Below are positions 38,535 to 47,731 of a DNA stretch of 64,000 nt, piece by piece; position 1 is the stretch's first letter; each line of letters opens with the position of its first letter. Under the pieces are notes generated by a model. The model was given only the letters and a program-made list of their open reading frames with translations, did no database searches and was not told the DNA's origin. The stretch is from WHSW01 sp963767475 (GTDB lineage Bacteria; Actinomycetota; Thermoleophilia; Solirubrobacterales; 70-9): NCBI GenBank assembly GCA_963767475.1, contig CAVYEI010000003.1, forward strand, positions 682,001-746,000, read 5' to 3'. Position numbers and translations under genes: made by a program.

Positions 38535-39626
38535 CTAAGGGTCGAGCCGGTAAAAGCGCCAGAAGTCGTTCTCGATCGGCAGCACGTCGACGCGATCGAA
38601 GCCCGCTTGCTCGGCATAGGCGCGCAACGTCGCCGGTCGCATCACCGTCCCCGTCGCCGCCGAATCCTCGTGGTCGGCCCGGCAGACGGCGAGACAGTGG
38701 AGGACGCTGAAGCCGTACATCAGCCGCTCGAGCTCATCGCCCGGTGCGCTGAAGTGCTCCCCCACCCGCTCGTCGGCGACGATCACCGTGCCGCCGTCGG
38801 CGAGCATCCGACGCGCGGTCGCCAGTGCCTCGACCGGCCGGCCCATGTCGTGCAGGGCCTCGAAGATCGTCACCAGGTCGTAGGCGCCCTCGAGGCTCGG
38901 GTCGCCGGCGTCCTTGGCGATGAAGTTGACCCGGTCGCCGAGCTCCTCGGCGGCGGCGTTCGCGCGCGCGGCCGAGATCGAAGCGGTGTCGGAGTCGATC
39001 CCGTCCACCCGCGCCCTTGGATAGGCGCGAGCGATCGCGATGCTCGACCAGCCCGAGCCGCAGCCGAGATCCGCGACCCGGGCTCCGAGCGTGCTCAGCC
39101 GCGCGTGGACGTCGGGGATCGACGGCAGCCAGGCAGTTCCCAGCTCATTGATGAACATCGCCCGGTTGAGTTCGGCGATTCCCTCGCGGGTGTCGTCGCC
39201 GTAGTCGGGATACGGGATGCCGGCGCCAGTGCGAAACGCCTCGACCAGTTGCGGCAACGGTCGCAACATGCCCAGCGCCTGACGGCCGAGGGGCGCGACG
39301 TAGTTCGGACTGTCGGCGTCGACCAGGGGCTCCGCGTACGCCGCCGGCAGTTCGTAGCGACGCTGCGTCGCCGCCGCTTCCTCGTCGTCGACCGAGAGCA
39401 GCCCGGTCACCGCCTGCTGCTCGAGCCACTCGCGCACGTAGCGGTCATCCGTCTCGGTCCGTTCGGCGAGCTCGGTGCTCGTCGCCGGACCACCCTCGGC
39501 CAGCGCGCGGTATAGCCCCAGGCGCTGGCCGAGATGGATCGCGGCGAGGTCGAAGAGGCCGATCGTCGAGCGCAGCACACGCTCGATCAGCGCCTCGGTG
39601 CTCGGGCTCTCGACCAGGGCGTCCAC
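38535..39626 (-). CDS. Class I SAM methyltransferase with winged-helix N terminus
   Basis: 363 residues. An N-terminal helical/winged-helix dimerisation region (LYRALAEGGPATSTELAERTETDDRYVREWLEQQAVTGLLSVD) precedes the SAM domain (ARVADLGCGSGWSSIAIARAYP, GIDSDTASISAARANA, DLVTIFEALHDMGRPVEALATARRMLADGGTVIVAD). This layout is common in O-methyltransferases and Rv-type actinobacterial methyltransferases. GTG at 39626 lies two bases after the stop of its paralogue at 39629-40705, so the pair form an operon, probably from duplication. Substrate unknown. Confidence 0.85.
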   Translation of the reverse strand: MDALVESPSTEALIERVLRSTIGLFDLAAIHLGQRLGLYRALAEGGPATSTELAERTETDDRYVREWLEQQAVTGLLSVDDEEAAATQRRYELPAAYAEPLVDADSPNYVAPLGRQALGMLRPLPQLVEAFRTGAGIPYPDYGDDTREGIAELNRAMFINELGTAWLPSIPDVHARLSTLGARVADLGCGSGWSSIAIARAYPRARVDGIDSDTASISAARANAAAEELGDRVNFIAKDAGDPSLEGAYDLVTIFEALHDMGRPVEALATARRMLADGGTVIVADERVGEHFSAPGDELERLMYGFSVLHCLAVCRADHEDSAATGTVMRPATLRAYAEQAGFDRVDVLPIENDFWRFYRLDP

Positions 39627-39628
39627 GC

Positions 39629-40705
39629 TTACGGGCGTGCCTCGAGGATCAGGTTGAGCGGCGTCTCGGTCGCCCGGCGGCAGCTGCTGAAGCCGGCCTC
39701 TTCGATGACCTCCGCCAGCCGCGCCTCGCCCGCTTGCGCGCCGAGAGCCAAGCCGACCTCCTGGTCGAGCGAGCCGGGCGTGCAGAGCATCGTCGAGGCG
39801 CAGTAGTACACCCTGCCGACCGGGTTCAGGTTCTCCTCCACTCGGTCGCCCGCGTTGGGCTCGACCACCATCACGCTGCCGTTCTCGGCCAGCGTCTCGC
39901 GAACATGGCGAAGTGCTCCCACGGGATCGCCCATGTCGTGCAAGCAGTCGAAGAAACAGACGAGGTCGTAGCCGCCGCCCGAGTAGTCCTTGGCGCCCGC
40001 GACCGCGAAGCTGACCCGGTCGCCAACCCCGGCCTTCTCGGCCGCACCGCGAGCCGCCTCGATCGAACCCTCGTGGTAGTCGAAACCGACGAAGGTCGAG
40101 TTCGGGTAGGCCTCGGCCATGATCATCGTCGAGGCACCGTGGCCACAACCGACGTCGGCGACCTTCGCTCCGCGGATCAGCTTCGCCTCGACGCCGTCCA
40201 GCGCCGGGATCCAGTCGGCGACCAGGTTCGCCCGGTAGCCGGGACGGAAGAACCGCTCGGTGCCCTCGAACAGACGGTGGTCGTGCTCGTGCCAGCCGAC
40301 GCCCTCGCCGGTTCGGAAGGCTTCGGTAAGCTTCGGCTCGTCGGCGAGCACCGAGGCGGCGAGCTGGAAGCCGCCGAGCATGAACGCAGGGCTGTCCTCG
40401 TCGGCAAGCGCCATCGCCTGCTCGGGTGGCAGCTCGTAGCGGCCGCTCTCGGCGTCGTAGGCGACATAGCCGCCCGCCGCCTGGGCGGCAAGCCACTCGC
40501 GCACGTAGCGCTCCGCGGTATCGGTTCGCTCGGCGAGCTCGGCGGAGGTCATCGGGCCGGCGCCGGCCATCGCCTTGTAGAGGCCGAGCTGGTCACCGAT
40601 CCGGATCAGCGCCGTGTTCAGGGTGGCGCCGAGGTCGCCGACGACTGAGCCGACGAACTGCTCGAGCTTTGCCTCGTCGATCGGTGCTTGTGCGGTGCTG
40701 CTCAT
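39629..40705 (-). CDS. Class I SAM methyltransferase with winged-helix N terminus (paralogue)
   Basis: 358 residues with the same plan as the next gene: DQLGLYKAMAGAGPMTSAELAERTDTAERYVREWLAAQAAGGYV, then AKVADVGCGHGASTMIMAEAYP, FVGFDYHEGSIEAARG, DLVCFFDCLHDMGDPVGALRHVRETLAENGSVMVVEPNAGD. ATG at 40705 has GGGAGG eight bases upstream and gives the normal family start. The two enzymes may act on related substrates or as a heterodimer; neither is shown. Confidence 0.87.
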   Translation of the reverse strand: MSSTAQAPIDEAKLEQFVGSVVGDLGATLNTALIRIGDQLGLYKAMAGAGPMTSAELAERTDTAERYVREWLAAQAAGGYVAYDAESGRYELPPEQAMALADEDSPAFMLGGFQLAASVLADEPKLTEAFRTGEGVGWHEHDHRLFEGTERFFRPGYRANLVADWIPALDGVEAKLIRGAKVADVGCGHGASTMIMAEAYPNSTFVGFDYHEGSIEAARGAAEKAGVGDRVSFAVAGAKDYSGGGYDLVCFFDCLHDMGDPVGALRHVRETLAENGSVMVVEPNAGDRVEENLNPVGRVYYCASTMLCTPGSLDQEVGLALGAQAGEARLAEVIEEAGFSSCRRATETPLNLILEARP

Positions 40706-40779
40706 CTCATTCCTCCCGTGATTGCGCGGTTGTCTCGAACCCCATGACTCCGCCAACCCCGCGATTCTTCCCGGGCCGG

Positions 40780-41214
40780 TCAAAAGCGTCCCGAGACGGT
40801 CACGCGCCGGCACCACCGCCGGCGATCGGTGATCCGCTCCGCTACGCGCGTCAGGCCGCGGACGCAGACCCGTCCGGGGCCCGCCTCGAAGCGGGTGTCG
40901 CCGCCCGCGGACGCGTCGACGCGCCAGTGCTGCACCGCTCCGGTGCACGCGTGCTTCCACCGCGCGCCACCGACCGCCCGCGTCGCGCGCTGGGTCACCG
41001 TCACCCGCAGCGAGACGCGCTCGTCCCGAGAGCAGATCAGCGGCCCGGTGGCCTGCACGCGGGCGCCGTCGCGGGTCGAGATCGCGTCGCGGTCGATGTT
41101 CCCGGGGTTGTTGCCGAGGAAGGCGCCGTCGGCGAACGTCGCGACAGCACCGAATGCGACCAGGATCGTGCCGGCAGCCGCGAGGCGCGCTCGGATCAGG
41201 GCTGATCGCGTCAC
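40780..41214 (-). CDS. Exported protein of unknown function
   Basis: 144 residues. Residues 8-30 look like a signal peptide or anchor (RARLAAAGTILVAFGAVATFADG). The mature part is basic with four cysteines (LICSRDE, WKHACTG, RVCVRG, RRWCRR), which could form two disulfides outside the cell. No family recognised. GTG at 41214 overlaps the stop of the PD40 propeller gene by four bases (GTGA), so the two are cotranscribed and possibly act together. Confidence 0.6.
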   Translation of the reverse strand: MTRSALIRARLAAAGTILVAFGAVATFADGAFLGNNPGNIDRDAISTRDGARVQATGPLICSRDERVSLRVTVTQRATRAVGGARWKHACTGAVQHWRVDASAGGDTRFEAGPGRVCVRGLTRVAERITDRRRWCRRVTVSGRF

Positions 41215-42971
41215 GGCCGCACCCGCAGCTTCACCCGGGCCTTCGCCTCGGCCTCGTTGCCGGCGGCATCCGTGGCTGCGGCTTTCACCTTCACCTTCGC
41301 TCCGCCGGCGCGCTTGAGCTTGCGCTCGACCCGCTCCGACGCCTTCAGCCGCAGCTTCTCGGTCTCGTCCGAAGCGAGCTCGGCGGTCGCCTTGCGCAGC
41401 CTCAGCTTCTCGCCGCTCGGCAGCTTCGCCTTCGCTTTCGCGACCACCGTGCAGGGCTCATCGCAGGTGGCCTTGACCTTCACCGGCTTGTCGATCCGCT
41501 GGCGCTTTTTCGCCTTCAGCTCGAGCTCCGGGGGTGTGGTGTCGCCGCCCTGCTCGCCGAGCACGTCGCGGACGAAGACGTCGCTGCCGGTGCCGTCGTC
41601 GGCGGGGTCGCCGTCGTCGTCGATGTCGCTGAGGTTGTCGGCGGCGGAGTCGAAGGCGACGAAACGGCCGCTCTCGGACACAGCCGGGAAGGCCGACTGG
41701 CCGGCGTCGGCTCCGGCCCCGCCGTCGGCGGCCGACTGGCGCGATACCAGGGTCGTGGTCTCGGCCTCGAGGTCGCGCAGGTAGACGTCGAAGCCGTCGT
41801 TGTCGTCGCCGCTGAGGTTGGCAGCGAGCGAATCGAAGGCGACGAAGCCGCCGTCGGGGGAGATCGCGCTGCGGATCGAGTCGTCGTCGCCCGGAGTCCC
41901 GCCCTCGGCCGCGGTCTGGCGCGAGACCAGGGTCGTGGTCTCGGCCTCGAGGTCGCGGACGTAGACGTCGTCGACCGCGTCGGCGTCGGCGCCGCTGAGA
42001 TTGTCGGCGCGCGACTCGAAGGCGACCAGGCCGCCGTCGGCCGAGATCGAGGCGCTGAACGAGACCTCGTCGCCGCCGGCGCCGCCGTCGCCCGCGCTCT
42101 GGCGCGAGACCAGGGTCGTCGTCTCGGCCACCAGGTCGCGGACGTAGATGTTGCCGAACGCGTTGTTGTCGTCGCCGCTCAGGTTGTCGGCGTCGGAGGC
42201 GAAGGAGACGAAGCGGCCGTCGGCGGAGATCGCGGCGATCTCGGAGTCGTCGGCGCCGCCCGCACCGCCCTCGGAGGCGCTGCGCCGCGATACCAGCGTC
42301 GTCGTCTCGGTCGCCAGGTCGCGGACGTAGACGTTGCGAACGCCGCCGACGGCGTCGGGGCTGAGGTTGGTGGCGAAGGAGTCGAAGGCGACGAAGCGGC
42401 CGTCGGCGGAGATCGAGGGGAAGAACGCCCGCTCGTCGGCGCCGGCGCCGCCGTCGGCCGTGCTCTGGCGCGATACCAGCGTCGTCGTCTCGGCCTCGAG
42501 GTCGCGCAGGTAGACGTTGCGGACGGTGTTGAGGCCGCCGCTGAGGTTGGTGGCGGCGGAGTTGAAGGCGATGAAGCGCCCGTCCGGCGTGATCGCGGGA
42601 GAGTCTGACTCGCCGTCGGCCCCCGCCCCGCCGCTGGCGGCGCTCTGGCGCGAGATCAGGGTCGTGGTCTCGGTCGCCAGATCGCGGACGTAGGTGTTGA
42701 GGACCCCGTCGTCGTTGGCGCCGCTGAGGTTGTCGGCGTCGGAGTCGAAGGCGACGAAGCGACCGTCGGGCGAGATCGCGACGTCGAACGACTGGTCGTC
42801 CGCGGCCGCGTTGCCGTCGGCGGCCGACTGGCGCGAGACGAGGATCGTCTCGTCCTTGGCCGCGCCGGCGAAGGGTGCCGCGAGGGCGACGAGCAGGAGC
42901 ACTCCGAGAGCGGCGCCCATGCTCGCCGCTCCGCGGCGGTTAGGGAGGATTTGAGGATGGATCCCGTCCAT
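41211..42971 (-). CDS. Exported TolB/PD40-like beta-propeller protein
   Basis: 586 residues. An Arg-containing leader and hydrophobic core (MGAALGVLLLVALAAPFAGA) precede seven repeats of about 58 residues, each with AISPDGRFVAFDSDADNLSG..D...VYVRDLETETTTLVSRQSA..GGAG, the WD40-like PD40 pattern. The C-terminal 110 residues are a Lys/Ala-rich Ig-like domain (VKVKATCDEPCTVVAKAKAKL, ending VKVKAAATDAAGNEAEAKARVKLRV). A start at 42920 is possible but would lose the basic part of the leader. A GGAAGGATC-N9-CGGAGT element lies directly upstream. Confidence 0.8.
   Translation of the reverse strand: MDGIHPQILPNRRGAASMGAALGVLLLVALAAPFAGAAKDETILVSRQSAADGNAAADDQSFDVAISPDGRFVAFDSDADNLSGANDDGVLNTYVRDLATETTTLISRQSAASGGAGADGESDSPAITPDGRFIAFNSAATNLSGGLNTVRNVYLRDLEAETTTLVSRQSTADGGAGADERAFFPSISADGRFVAFDSFATNLSPDAVGGVRNVYVRDLATETTTLVSRRSASEGGAGGADDSEIAAISADGRFVSFASDADNLSGDDNNAFGNIYVRDLVAETTTLVSRQSAGDGGAGGDEVSFSASISADGGLVAFESRADNLSGADADAVDDVYVRDLEAETTTLVSRQTAAEGGTPGDDDSIRSAISPDGGFVAFDSLAANLSGDDNDGFDVYLRDLEAETTTLVSRQSAADGGAGADAGQSAFPAVSESGRFVAFDSAADNLSDIDDDGDPADDGTGSDVFVRDVLGEQGGDTTPPELELKAKKRQRIDKPVKVKATCDEPCTVVAKAKAKLPSGEKLRLRKATAELASDETEKLRLKASERVERKLKRAGGAKVKVKAAATDAAGNEAEAKARVKLRVRP
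41580..42860 (-). repeat. Seven coding repeats of about 175 bases in the PD40 gene
   Basis: The unit includes the segments encoding SPDGRFVAFDS, LETETTTLVSRQ and DGGAGAD and recurs seven times with long near-identical runs. Such repeats can change copy number or collapse in assembly. Confidence 0.85.
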
Positions 42972-42981
42972 GGCCCTTAGG

Positions 42982-43005
42982 ACTCCGGTTCCCGTGGATC
43001 CTTCC
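42982..43005 (-). promoter_or_regulatory. GGAAGGATC-N9-CGGAGT element (site A)
   Basis: On the minus strand GGAAGGATC (43005-42997), nine bases, then CGGAGT (42987-42982), followed by CCTAAGGG. The same element with the same spacing occurs at 46334-46357 and 63959-63982, each upstream of an exported-protein gene on the same strand. GGAAG-N16-AGTC fits the general ECF promoter layout. Here it ends 11 bases before the ATG at 42971. Confidence 0.55.
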
Positions 43006-43009
43006 CAAC

Positions 43010-43849
43010 TCAGCTCGCGCTCGCGACGAGCGCGACGCCGGGGAGCTCGTAACCCCGCTCGGCGGCGAAGGGCGTGAACGCCGCTTCGAGCCGGGCGCCG
43101 AGCTCGTCGCGCTCAGCGTCGGAGAGACCGCGCAGGACGACCGCCATCTCGCCGGCCGTATCGGTGGCGAAACCGAGGTAGTCGTCGACGTCGGCGAAGC
43201 CGAAGCGCACCGGCAGAGCCTCGATCCGCACAGCCGTCCAGCCGGTCCGCTCGAGCAGCTCGCGCAGACCCTCCTCGGTGCCGAGGCTGAACGGCGCCGG
43301 GGCGTTGGGATCGGGCGGCGGCAGGTGCCCGGCTTCGACCAGGCTTCCGGCGAGGATCACGACCCAGGGGTTGAGATCAGGGGTGGCCCAAACCGAGAGC
43401 GCCACGCGTCCGCCCGGGCGCAATACCCGGCGCGTTTCCACGAGCGCGGCTGCCGGATCGGCCATCAGCATGTAGCCGAAGCGGCAGAGCACGCCGTCGA
43501 CCGAGTCGGCCTCGAGCTCGATCGCCTCGGCGTCGAGAACCCGGTGGTCGATGTTTCGGAGCTCGAGTTCGGCGCCACGGCGGCGGGCGGCGTCGACCAT
43601 CTCCGGGGAGAAGTCCGTCGAGAGCACGCGCCCGCGCTTGCCGACGAGCGCCGCGGCCTCGTACCCGGTGTCGCCGATGCCGGCGGCGAGCTCGAGCACG
43701 GTATCGCCGGGCTCGGGGGCGAGCTCGCCGAGCATCCACGCGCGTACGGGCGCGACGATCGTCTCGATCCGCGCCCGCTGGCGCTCCCAGCCGGGCGCGA
43801 TTGTCTGCGCGACCTCGTAAACGGCCCTGCTGCGGTCGTCAGTTCCCAT
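43010..43849 (-). CDS. Class I SAM-dependent methyltransferase
   Basis: 279 residues. Motif I DTVLELAAGIGDTGYEAAALVG (residues about 49-70), RVLSTDFSPEMVDAARRRG for the ribose-binding acid, DHRVLDAEAIELEADSVDGVLCRFG, and RRVLRPGGRVALSVWATPDLNPW. Methyltransf_11/25 type, substrate unknown. Its ATG lies inside the end of the upstream hydrolase gene (overlap 11 bases), so the two are translated from one message. Confidence 0.87.
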   Translation of the reverse strand: MGTDDRSRAVYEVAQTIAPGWERQRARIETIVAPVRAWMLGELAPEPGDTVLELAAGIGDTGYEAAALVGKRGRVLSTDFSPEMVDAARRRGAELELRNIDHRVLDAEAIELEADSVDGVLCRFGYMLMADPAAALVETRRVLRPGGRVALSVWATPDLNPWVVILAGSLVEAGHLPPPDPNAPAPFSLGTEEGLRELLERTGWTAVRIEALPVRFGFADVDDYLGFATDTAGEMAVVLRGLSDAERDELGARLEAAFTPFAAERGYELPGVALVASAS

Positions 43850-44597
43850 TTCCCTCGCTCCTTGTCTGATCGGTTTCCTGGACCCAGGCGTCGACCCGGT
43901 CGGCCACTTCCTGCCAGCCGGGGTCGAGCATCATGTTGTGGCCCATGCCGCGGTAGATCTCGGCCTCGGTCCCGTAGGCACTTGCGGTTCGCCGGATCTC
44001 GTCGATGGTGAAGAACCCGTCGCGGTCGGTCCCCATGACGAGCATCGGTGTCGCTCGCACGCGTCGCGGGCGTGGCAGCGTGAAGAACAACACGTCGACG
44101 AACGCCGGGTAGGACTCGTCCTGCAGGTGCGCCTCGCAGTTGTCGACGACGTCCTGCGGCGTATCGGGACTGAAGAACATCTCGCGCACCAGCGCGGTGG
44201 TGCCGACGAGCGGCCTCAGGCTCAGAAGCAGGTTCCCCTTCAAGAACGCGAGCGGATGGCGGGCGGCGAAACGAGCGGCCGGGCGGATCATCCCGCCGGG
44301 CGGAATCGAGGCCATCAGCACCGCGCCCGGCGCGGGATTGCGTTCCAGGTACATCTGCGCCAGGAGCCCGCCCAGGGAATGCCCGACCAGGACCGGAGGC
44401 TCGGCGAACTCCGCCGCTGCCCGTTCGACGTCGTCGAGATAGTGGTGGACGCGATGCCAGATCCGACCGGGCGTGCGATCGTGGCCGCGCAGCTGCACGG
44501 CTCGAACCTCGTGGCCACGCTCGGTCAGGCGGTGGCCGAAATCGTCCCAGCACCATGGGCCGTGCCAGCCACCGTGGATCAGCAGCACGCCGCTCAT
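43839..44597 (-). CDS. Alpha/beta hydrolase (MES/EstC-like)
   Basis: 252 residues. VLLIHGGWHGPWCWDDFGHRLTERGHEVRAVQLRGHD is the opening typical of the plant methylesterase/pyrethroid-hydrolase-like group; the nucleophile elbow is GHSLGG (Ser about residue 71), the acid lies near MGTDRDGFFT and the catalytic His in RGMGHNMMLDPG. It ends two bases before, in transcription order after, the metalloprotease stop region and overlaps the methyltransferase, suggesting that hydrolase and methyltransferase act on one substrate such as an ester. Confidence 0.85.
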   Translation of the reverse strand: MSGVLLIHGGWHGPWCWDDFGHRLTERGHEVRAVQLRGHDRTPGRIWHRVHHYLDDVERAAAEFAEPPVLVGHSLGGLLAQMYLERNPAPGAVLMASIPPGGMIRPAARFAARHPLAFLKGNLLLSLRPLVGTTALVREMFFSPDTPQDVVDNCEAHLQDESYPAFVDVLFFTLPRPRRVRATPMLVMGTDRDGFFTIDEIRRTASAYGTEAEIYRGMGHNMMLDPGWQEVADRVDAWVQETDQTRSEGNGN

Positions 44598-44599
44598 GC

Positions 44600-46291
44600 T
44601 CAGCCGGGAGGCAACCCGACCTGGGTGAACGCCGTCCTGGCGGAGGCGGCGACCGAGCTGCCGTAGATCTGCGAGGCGCGGTTGAAGAAGCCCGAGGAGA
44701 CCTCGCGGAAGGTGGGCCGTGGGCTGAGCAGCGAGGGGACGTTGTGGAGCACCCGACCGGCCTTGGCGTGGCCGACGCGCTGAACGAACAGCACGTAGGC
44801 GTGGCTGAGGATGGTCGAGTTGAGGTGGTCGGCCGGCGAGTCCTCGTAGTAGTCGTTCATGTGGGCCGGATACGGTCGTGGCCCGCCCGGGGCCAGCAGT
44901 GCCTCGGCCGGAGGGTTGGCCCAGTTGCGATACGGATGCCCGCTCTGCAGGCCTTGGCGGCTCTCCTCACCGAAGGTCGTGTCGAAGCGGTCGTACTCGT
45001 AGGCGAACATGTCGGCAAGCGCCTCCTCGACCTCCTCGCCCTCATCGCTGCAGGCGGCCCCGAGGCAGCGATCGCCGGCGTAGACCCAATCCATCACATG
45101 CCCGAACTCGTGCGCGACGACGTCGTTGGCGGGCTGGTTGGGGTCCCCGTTGCCGAACATCGTGTCGTCGAGGGAGAGCTCGATCGAGAAGTTGGTCGGG
45201 CTGACGCTCGAGATGCTTCCGGGCGCCCTGCCGAACACGAGCCAGGGGAAGACATTGGTCGCCGCCGGCCCAAAGCCACCGCGCTCGCCGCAGTAGCCGC
45301 GCACGACGCAGATCGTCCGCGCGACGTTGGCGGCATTGGCGCTCACCGCCTCCAGGTCCGGCACCAGCGGCACCCGGTCGTTGCGAGCCTCCTGGTAGCT
45401 GGGCCAGTTGCTACTCACGCGCGGATCGTCCTCGGTCACGAAGAGGCCGTAGGCCGTGACATCGTTGGGGTCGGTCGAGACGGCCCCGTCGGCGATATCG
45501 AGCACGAAGGCGGGGCCGTCGCGAGCGTCGCGCCCGAGCGCCTGTGCGCCGGGGCCGATGGCTCCGCGCGCCTCGGATCCACTCTCCGGCCGATCGGCGA
45601 TCCCCGGCCAGCGTCCGATCACATCGCCGGTCTCGGCGTCGACGACGATGCAGAGCGGCGTCGCCGACTCCTCGCCGACCTCGGAGGCGGGCTCAACCTC
45701 GACCACCCAGGCGCGTCGTGCGGTGCGCGCCTTGGCGCCGCGCTCGGCGGTGGGGTTGCCGGCGTAGGCGGCCGCCAGCGGGTCGAGCGCTCCCTCGGCG
45801 CCCGGGACTGCGCGCAGGGCGATGCCCTTCGCTCGCTCCCGGGAGACCCGGCGCTCACCCGCCGGCGGACCGCTCTTCACCGGGACCACGGTGGCGCTGA
45901 TCGAGCGCACGCGGTCGCCGACCACGGTCACGTCGATCTGGCTCCAGACCAGGCGAAGACCCGCTGCGGTCTGCTGGAAGCGAAGCTGGTCGAACGCCCG
46001 AGCGCCGTCGGCTGCCGGCGTTCGCAGCCGGGTCTCGAGGCGCAGGCTGGAGACCGAGCCGCGCAGGCCGAGGCGCCGGGCGTCGGCCGCGAGCGCCGAG
46101 CGGGCTAGCCGGTGCGCCGAGGCGCCGGCCGGCAGGCCGAGCTCGCGAGCGGAAAGATCGACCGCGACCGTCCGGGTCCAACGCTCGCCCGCGGCTTCGG
46201 CACTCGCGGCGGCGAACAGCGCGGCGACGGTGGCGACAACGACGGTGGCCCTGGTGCGGCCTGCGATGCGCTTGCGGATCGAGCGAGACAC
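44600..46291 (-). CDS. Secreted M4/M36-like zinc metalloprotease
   Basis: 563 residues. The signal peptide is about residues 10-30 (VVVATVAALFAAASAEA). A propeptide-like region (FTP/PepSY-like, VWSQIDVTVVGDRVRSISATVVPV) covers residues 50-200. The catalytic domain has HEFGHVMDW, the zinc HEXXH motif, and EEVEEALADMFAYE, the downstream Glu-x3-Asp of the thermolysin clan. Cys pairs (VVRGYCGERG, DRCLGAACSDEG) may form disulfides. GTG at 46291 follows GGAGG seven bases away; a longer frame upstream is not supported. Site B of the GGAAGG element lies 43 bases upstream. It cleaves proteins outside the cell. Confidence 0.82.
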   Translation of the reverse strand: MSRSIRKRIAGRTRATVVVATVAALFAAASAEAAGERWTRTVAVDLSARELGLPAGASAHRLARSALAADARRLGLRGSVSSLRLETRLRTPAADGARAFDQLRFQQTAAGLRLVWSQIDVTVVGDRVRSISATVVPVKSGPPAGERRVSRERAKGIALRAVPGAEGALDPLAAAYAGNPTAERGAKARTARRAWVVEVEPASEVGEESATPLCIVVDAETGDVIGRWPGIADRPESGSEARGAIGPGAQALGRDARDGPAFVLDIADGAVSTDPNDVTAYGLFVTEDDPRVSSNWPSYQEARNDRVPLVPDLEAVSANAANVARTICVVRGYCGERGGFGPAATNVFPWLVFGRAPGSISSVSPTNFSIELSLDDTMFGNGDPNQPANDVVAHEFGHVMDWVYAGDRCLGAACSDEGEEVEEALADMFAYEYDRFDTTFGEESRQGLQSGHPYRNWANPPAEALLAPGGPRPYPAHMNDYYEDSPADHLNSTILSHAYVLFVQRVGHAKAGRVLHNVPSLLSPRPTFREVSSGFFNRASQIYGSSVAASARTAFTQVGLPPG

Positions 46292-46333
46292 GACGGTCCT
46301 CCAGTCGGGGCAGATGGGCTTCGACCCGTGAGA

Positions 46334-46357
46334 ACTCCGCCGCGGGCAGATCCTTCC
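46334..46357 (-). promoter_or_regulatory. GGAAGGATC-N9-CGGAGT element (site B)
   Basis: Minus strand GGAAGGATC (46357-46349), nine bases, CGGAGT (46339-46334), then TCTCACGGGTCGAA. It lies between the anti-sigma gene and the secreted metalloprotease, 43 bases before the protease GTG. Downstream bases GGGTCGAA and CCATC are also shared with site C at 63959, so the conserved block is longer than the promoter core. Confidence 0.55.
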
Positions 46358-46383
46358 CGGCGATCGAGCGATTCGGTGCGAAC

Positions 46384-47157
46384 TCAGAAGGAGACGCTGC
46401 CGTCGCCCATCCAGGCGGCGAGCTCGAGCAGCTCCTCGCGCGGCACGCCGGCCCCCGAGAGCACGCACGTGTGTCCGTCGCGAAGCCAGGTGACCACGGT
46501 CGAGCCGTCGCGCTCGAACGAGCGCAGCTCGATCCCCTCGCGGGTGGTCTGCTTCGCCCCGGCGGGCCATTCGAGCCGCTCGCCGGAGACGATCGAGTAG
46601 GCGATCTCGCTGCCGTCGCGCGCGTAGAAGACGGTTCCCGTCTGCCGCCCGTCGAGGTCGTCGCTGCGCTGCCCGGAGGCCCGCCAGCCGAACATCTCCT
46701 CGTAGTTGGGGAAGGAGACGCCGGCGACAGAGGCGGCGAGCAGGTTGGGGTCGGCGCCGTAGGCCGAGGGAGCCGGCTCGCTGGGGCCGCGCCGGGCGAG
46801 GTCGGCGGTCTCTTCGATGCTCGGGGCCCCGGACCCCGCGACCACGACGACGGCGAGCGCCGCGGCGGCGAGCGCGGCCGCGAAGCCGCCGGCGAGCGCG
46901 AACCTGGCGCTCCGCTTACGCGGCTTCGGCTTGCTGCGCGCGGCCTCGATGCGGGCACGGAGGCCGGCTGGAGAGCGCACGTCGAGGCTCTCGATCGCGG
47001 CGATCGCGACCCGCTGCTCGTCTACCAACGCCTGCAGCCTTGGCGAGCTCTCGACCCGGGCGCTCGCCAGGACGCGGGCAGCGGGCGGCAGTGAGCCGTC
47101 CGCGAGCGCCGCAAGTTCAGCCAGCGCGGCGTCGCTCAGCTGTCCGTCTTCACCCAT
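46384..47157 (-). CDS. Membrane anti-sigma factor-like protein
   Basis: 257 residues. The cytoplasmic N-terminal part (LAALADGSLPPAARVLASARVESSPRLQALVDEQ) has the look of a short anti-sigma domain without the zinc His-x3-Cys-x2-Cys motif. One membrane helix is at residues 85-108. The outside part (EMFGWRASGQRSDDLDGRQTGTVFYARDGSEIAYSIVSGERLEWP, with a Cys in HTCVLSG) could sense a signal. It begins 22 bases after the ECF sigma gene with AGGAGGGG as SD, the typical sigma/anti-sigma order. Confidence 0.78.
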   Translation of the reverse strand: MGEDGQLSDAALAELAALADGSLPPAARVLASARVESSPRLQALVDEQRVAIAAIESLDVRSPAGLRARIEAARSKPKPRKRSARFALAGGFAAALAAAALAVVVVAGSGAPSIEETADLARRGPSEPAPSAYGADPNLLAASVAGVSFPNYEEMFGWRASGQRSDDLDGRQTGTVFYARDGSEIAYSIVSGERLEWPAGAKQTTREGIELRSFERDGSTVVTWLRDGHTCVLSGAGVPREELLELAAWMGDGSVSF

Positions 47158-47179
47158 CCTCTCCCCTCCTGACGCCAAA

Positions 47180-47731
47180 TCATGCTGATTGCTTCCCGAT
47201 CGACGCCGCGGTCTCGCCGCTGAGCGCCTGCGCGACTCCCTGGCGGGCGCGAAACAGGCGGGTGGCGATCGTCGCCTCCCGAGTACCGAAGGCGTCGGCC
47301 GCTTCGCGATAGGAGAGGCCGACGATGTCGACCGCGACCAGCGCCGCGCGAAAGTCGTCGGGCAGGCCGGCGATCGCGTCGAACGTCTCCCGCTGCTCGA
47401 GCACGACGTCGGGCGTCGGCTGCGATGACTGCATCGCGGCGCTCTCGTCGACCGGGAGCTCGGTCGTCCGCGGTCGCCGGCTGGCGGTGCGAAGGCTGGT
47501 CAGGTAGGTGTTGCGCAGCGCGCGCATCAGATAGGGCAGCTCGTCGCCACGGCGCAGCATCCGTGGCCGAGCGAGCACCCGGGTGACCGTCTCCTGGACG
47601 AGATCCTCCGCGTCGTGCGGAGATCCGCAGATCGCCCACGCCGCCCGGTAGAGGCGGTCGAGGAGCTCCGGCAGGCGCTCCGCATCGAGCCCGCGCGCCG
47701 GGGCGGGCGATCGCGCGCCCGGCCTATCCAC
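47180..47731 (-). CDS. ECF RNA polymerase sigma factor
   Basis: 183 residues. Region 2 is LLDRLYRAAWAICGSPHDAEDLVQETVTRVLARP and region 4 is LPDDFRAALVAVDIVGLSYREAADAFGTREATIATRLFRARQGV, with a DNA-recognition helix at the end. GTG at 47731 overlaps the stop of the preceding small gene and gives an N terminus like that of the paralogue at 50966-51526; an ATG at 47806 would overlap that gene by 80 bases. Its partner is the anti-sigma gene 22 bases downstream. Its promoter targets may be the GGAAGG elements in this window, by inference. Confidence 0.88.
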   Translation of the reverse strand: MDRPGARSPAPARGLDAERLPELLDRLYRAAWAICGSPHDAEDLVQETVTRVLARPRMLRRGDELPYLMRALRNTYLTSLRTASRRPRTTELPVDESAAMQSSQPTPDVVLEQRETFDAIAGLPDDFRAALVAVDIVGLSYREAADAFGTREATIATRLFRARQGVAQALSGETAASIGKQSA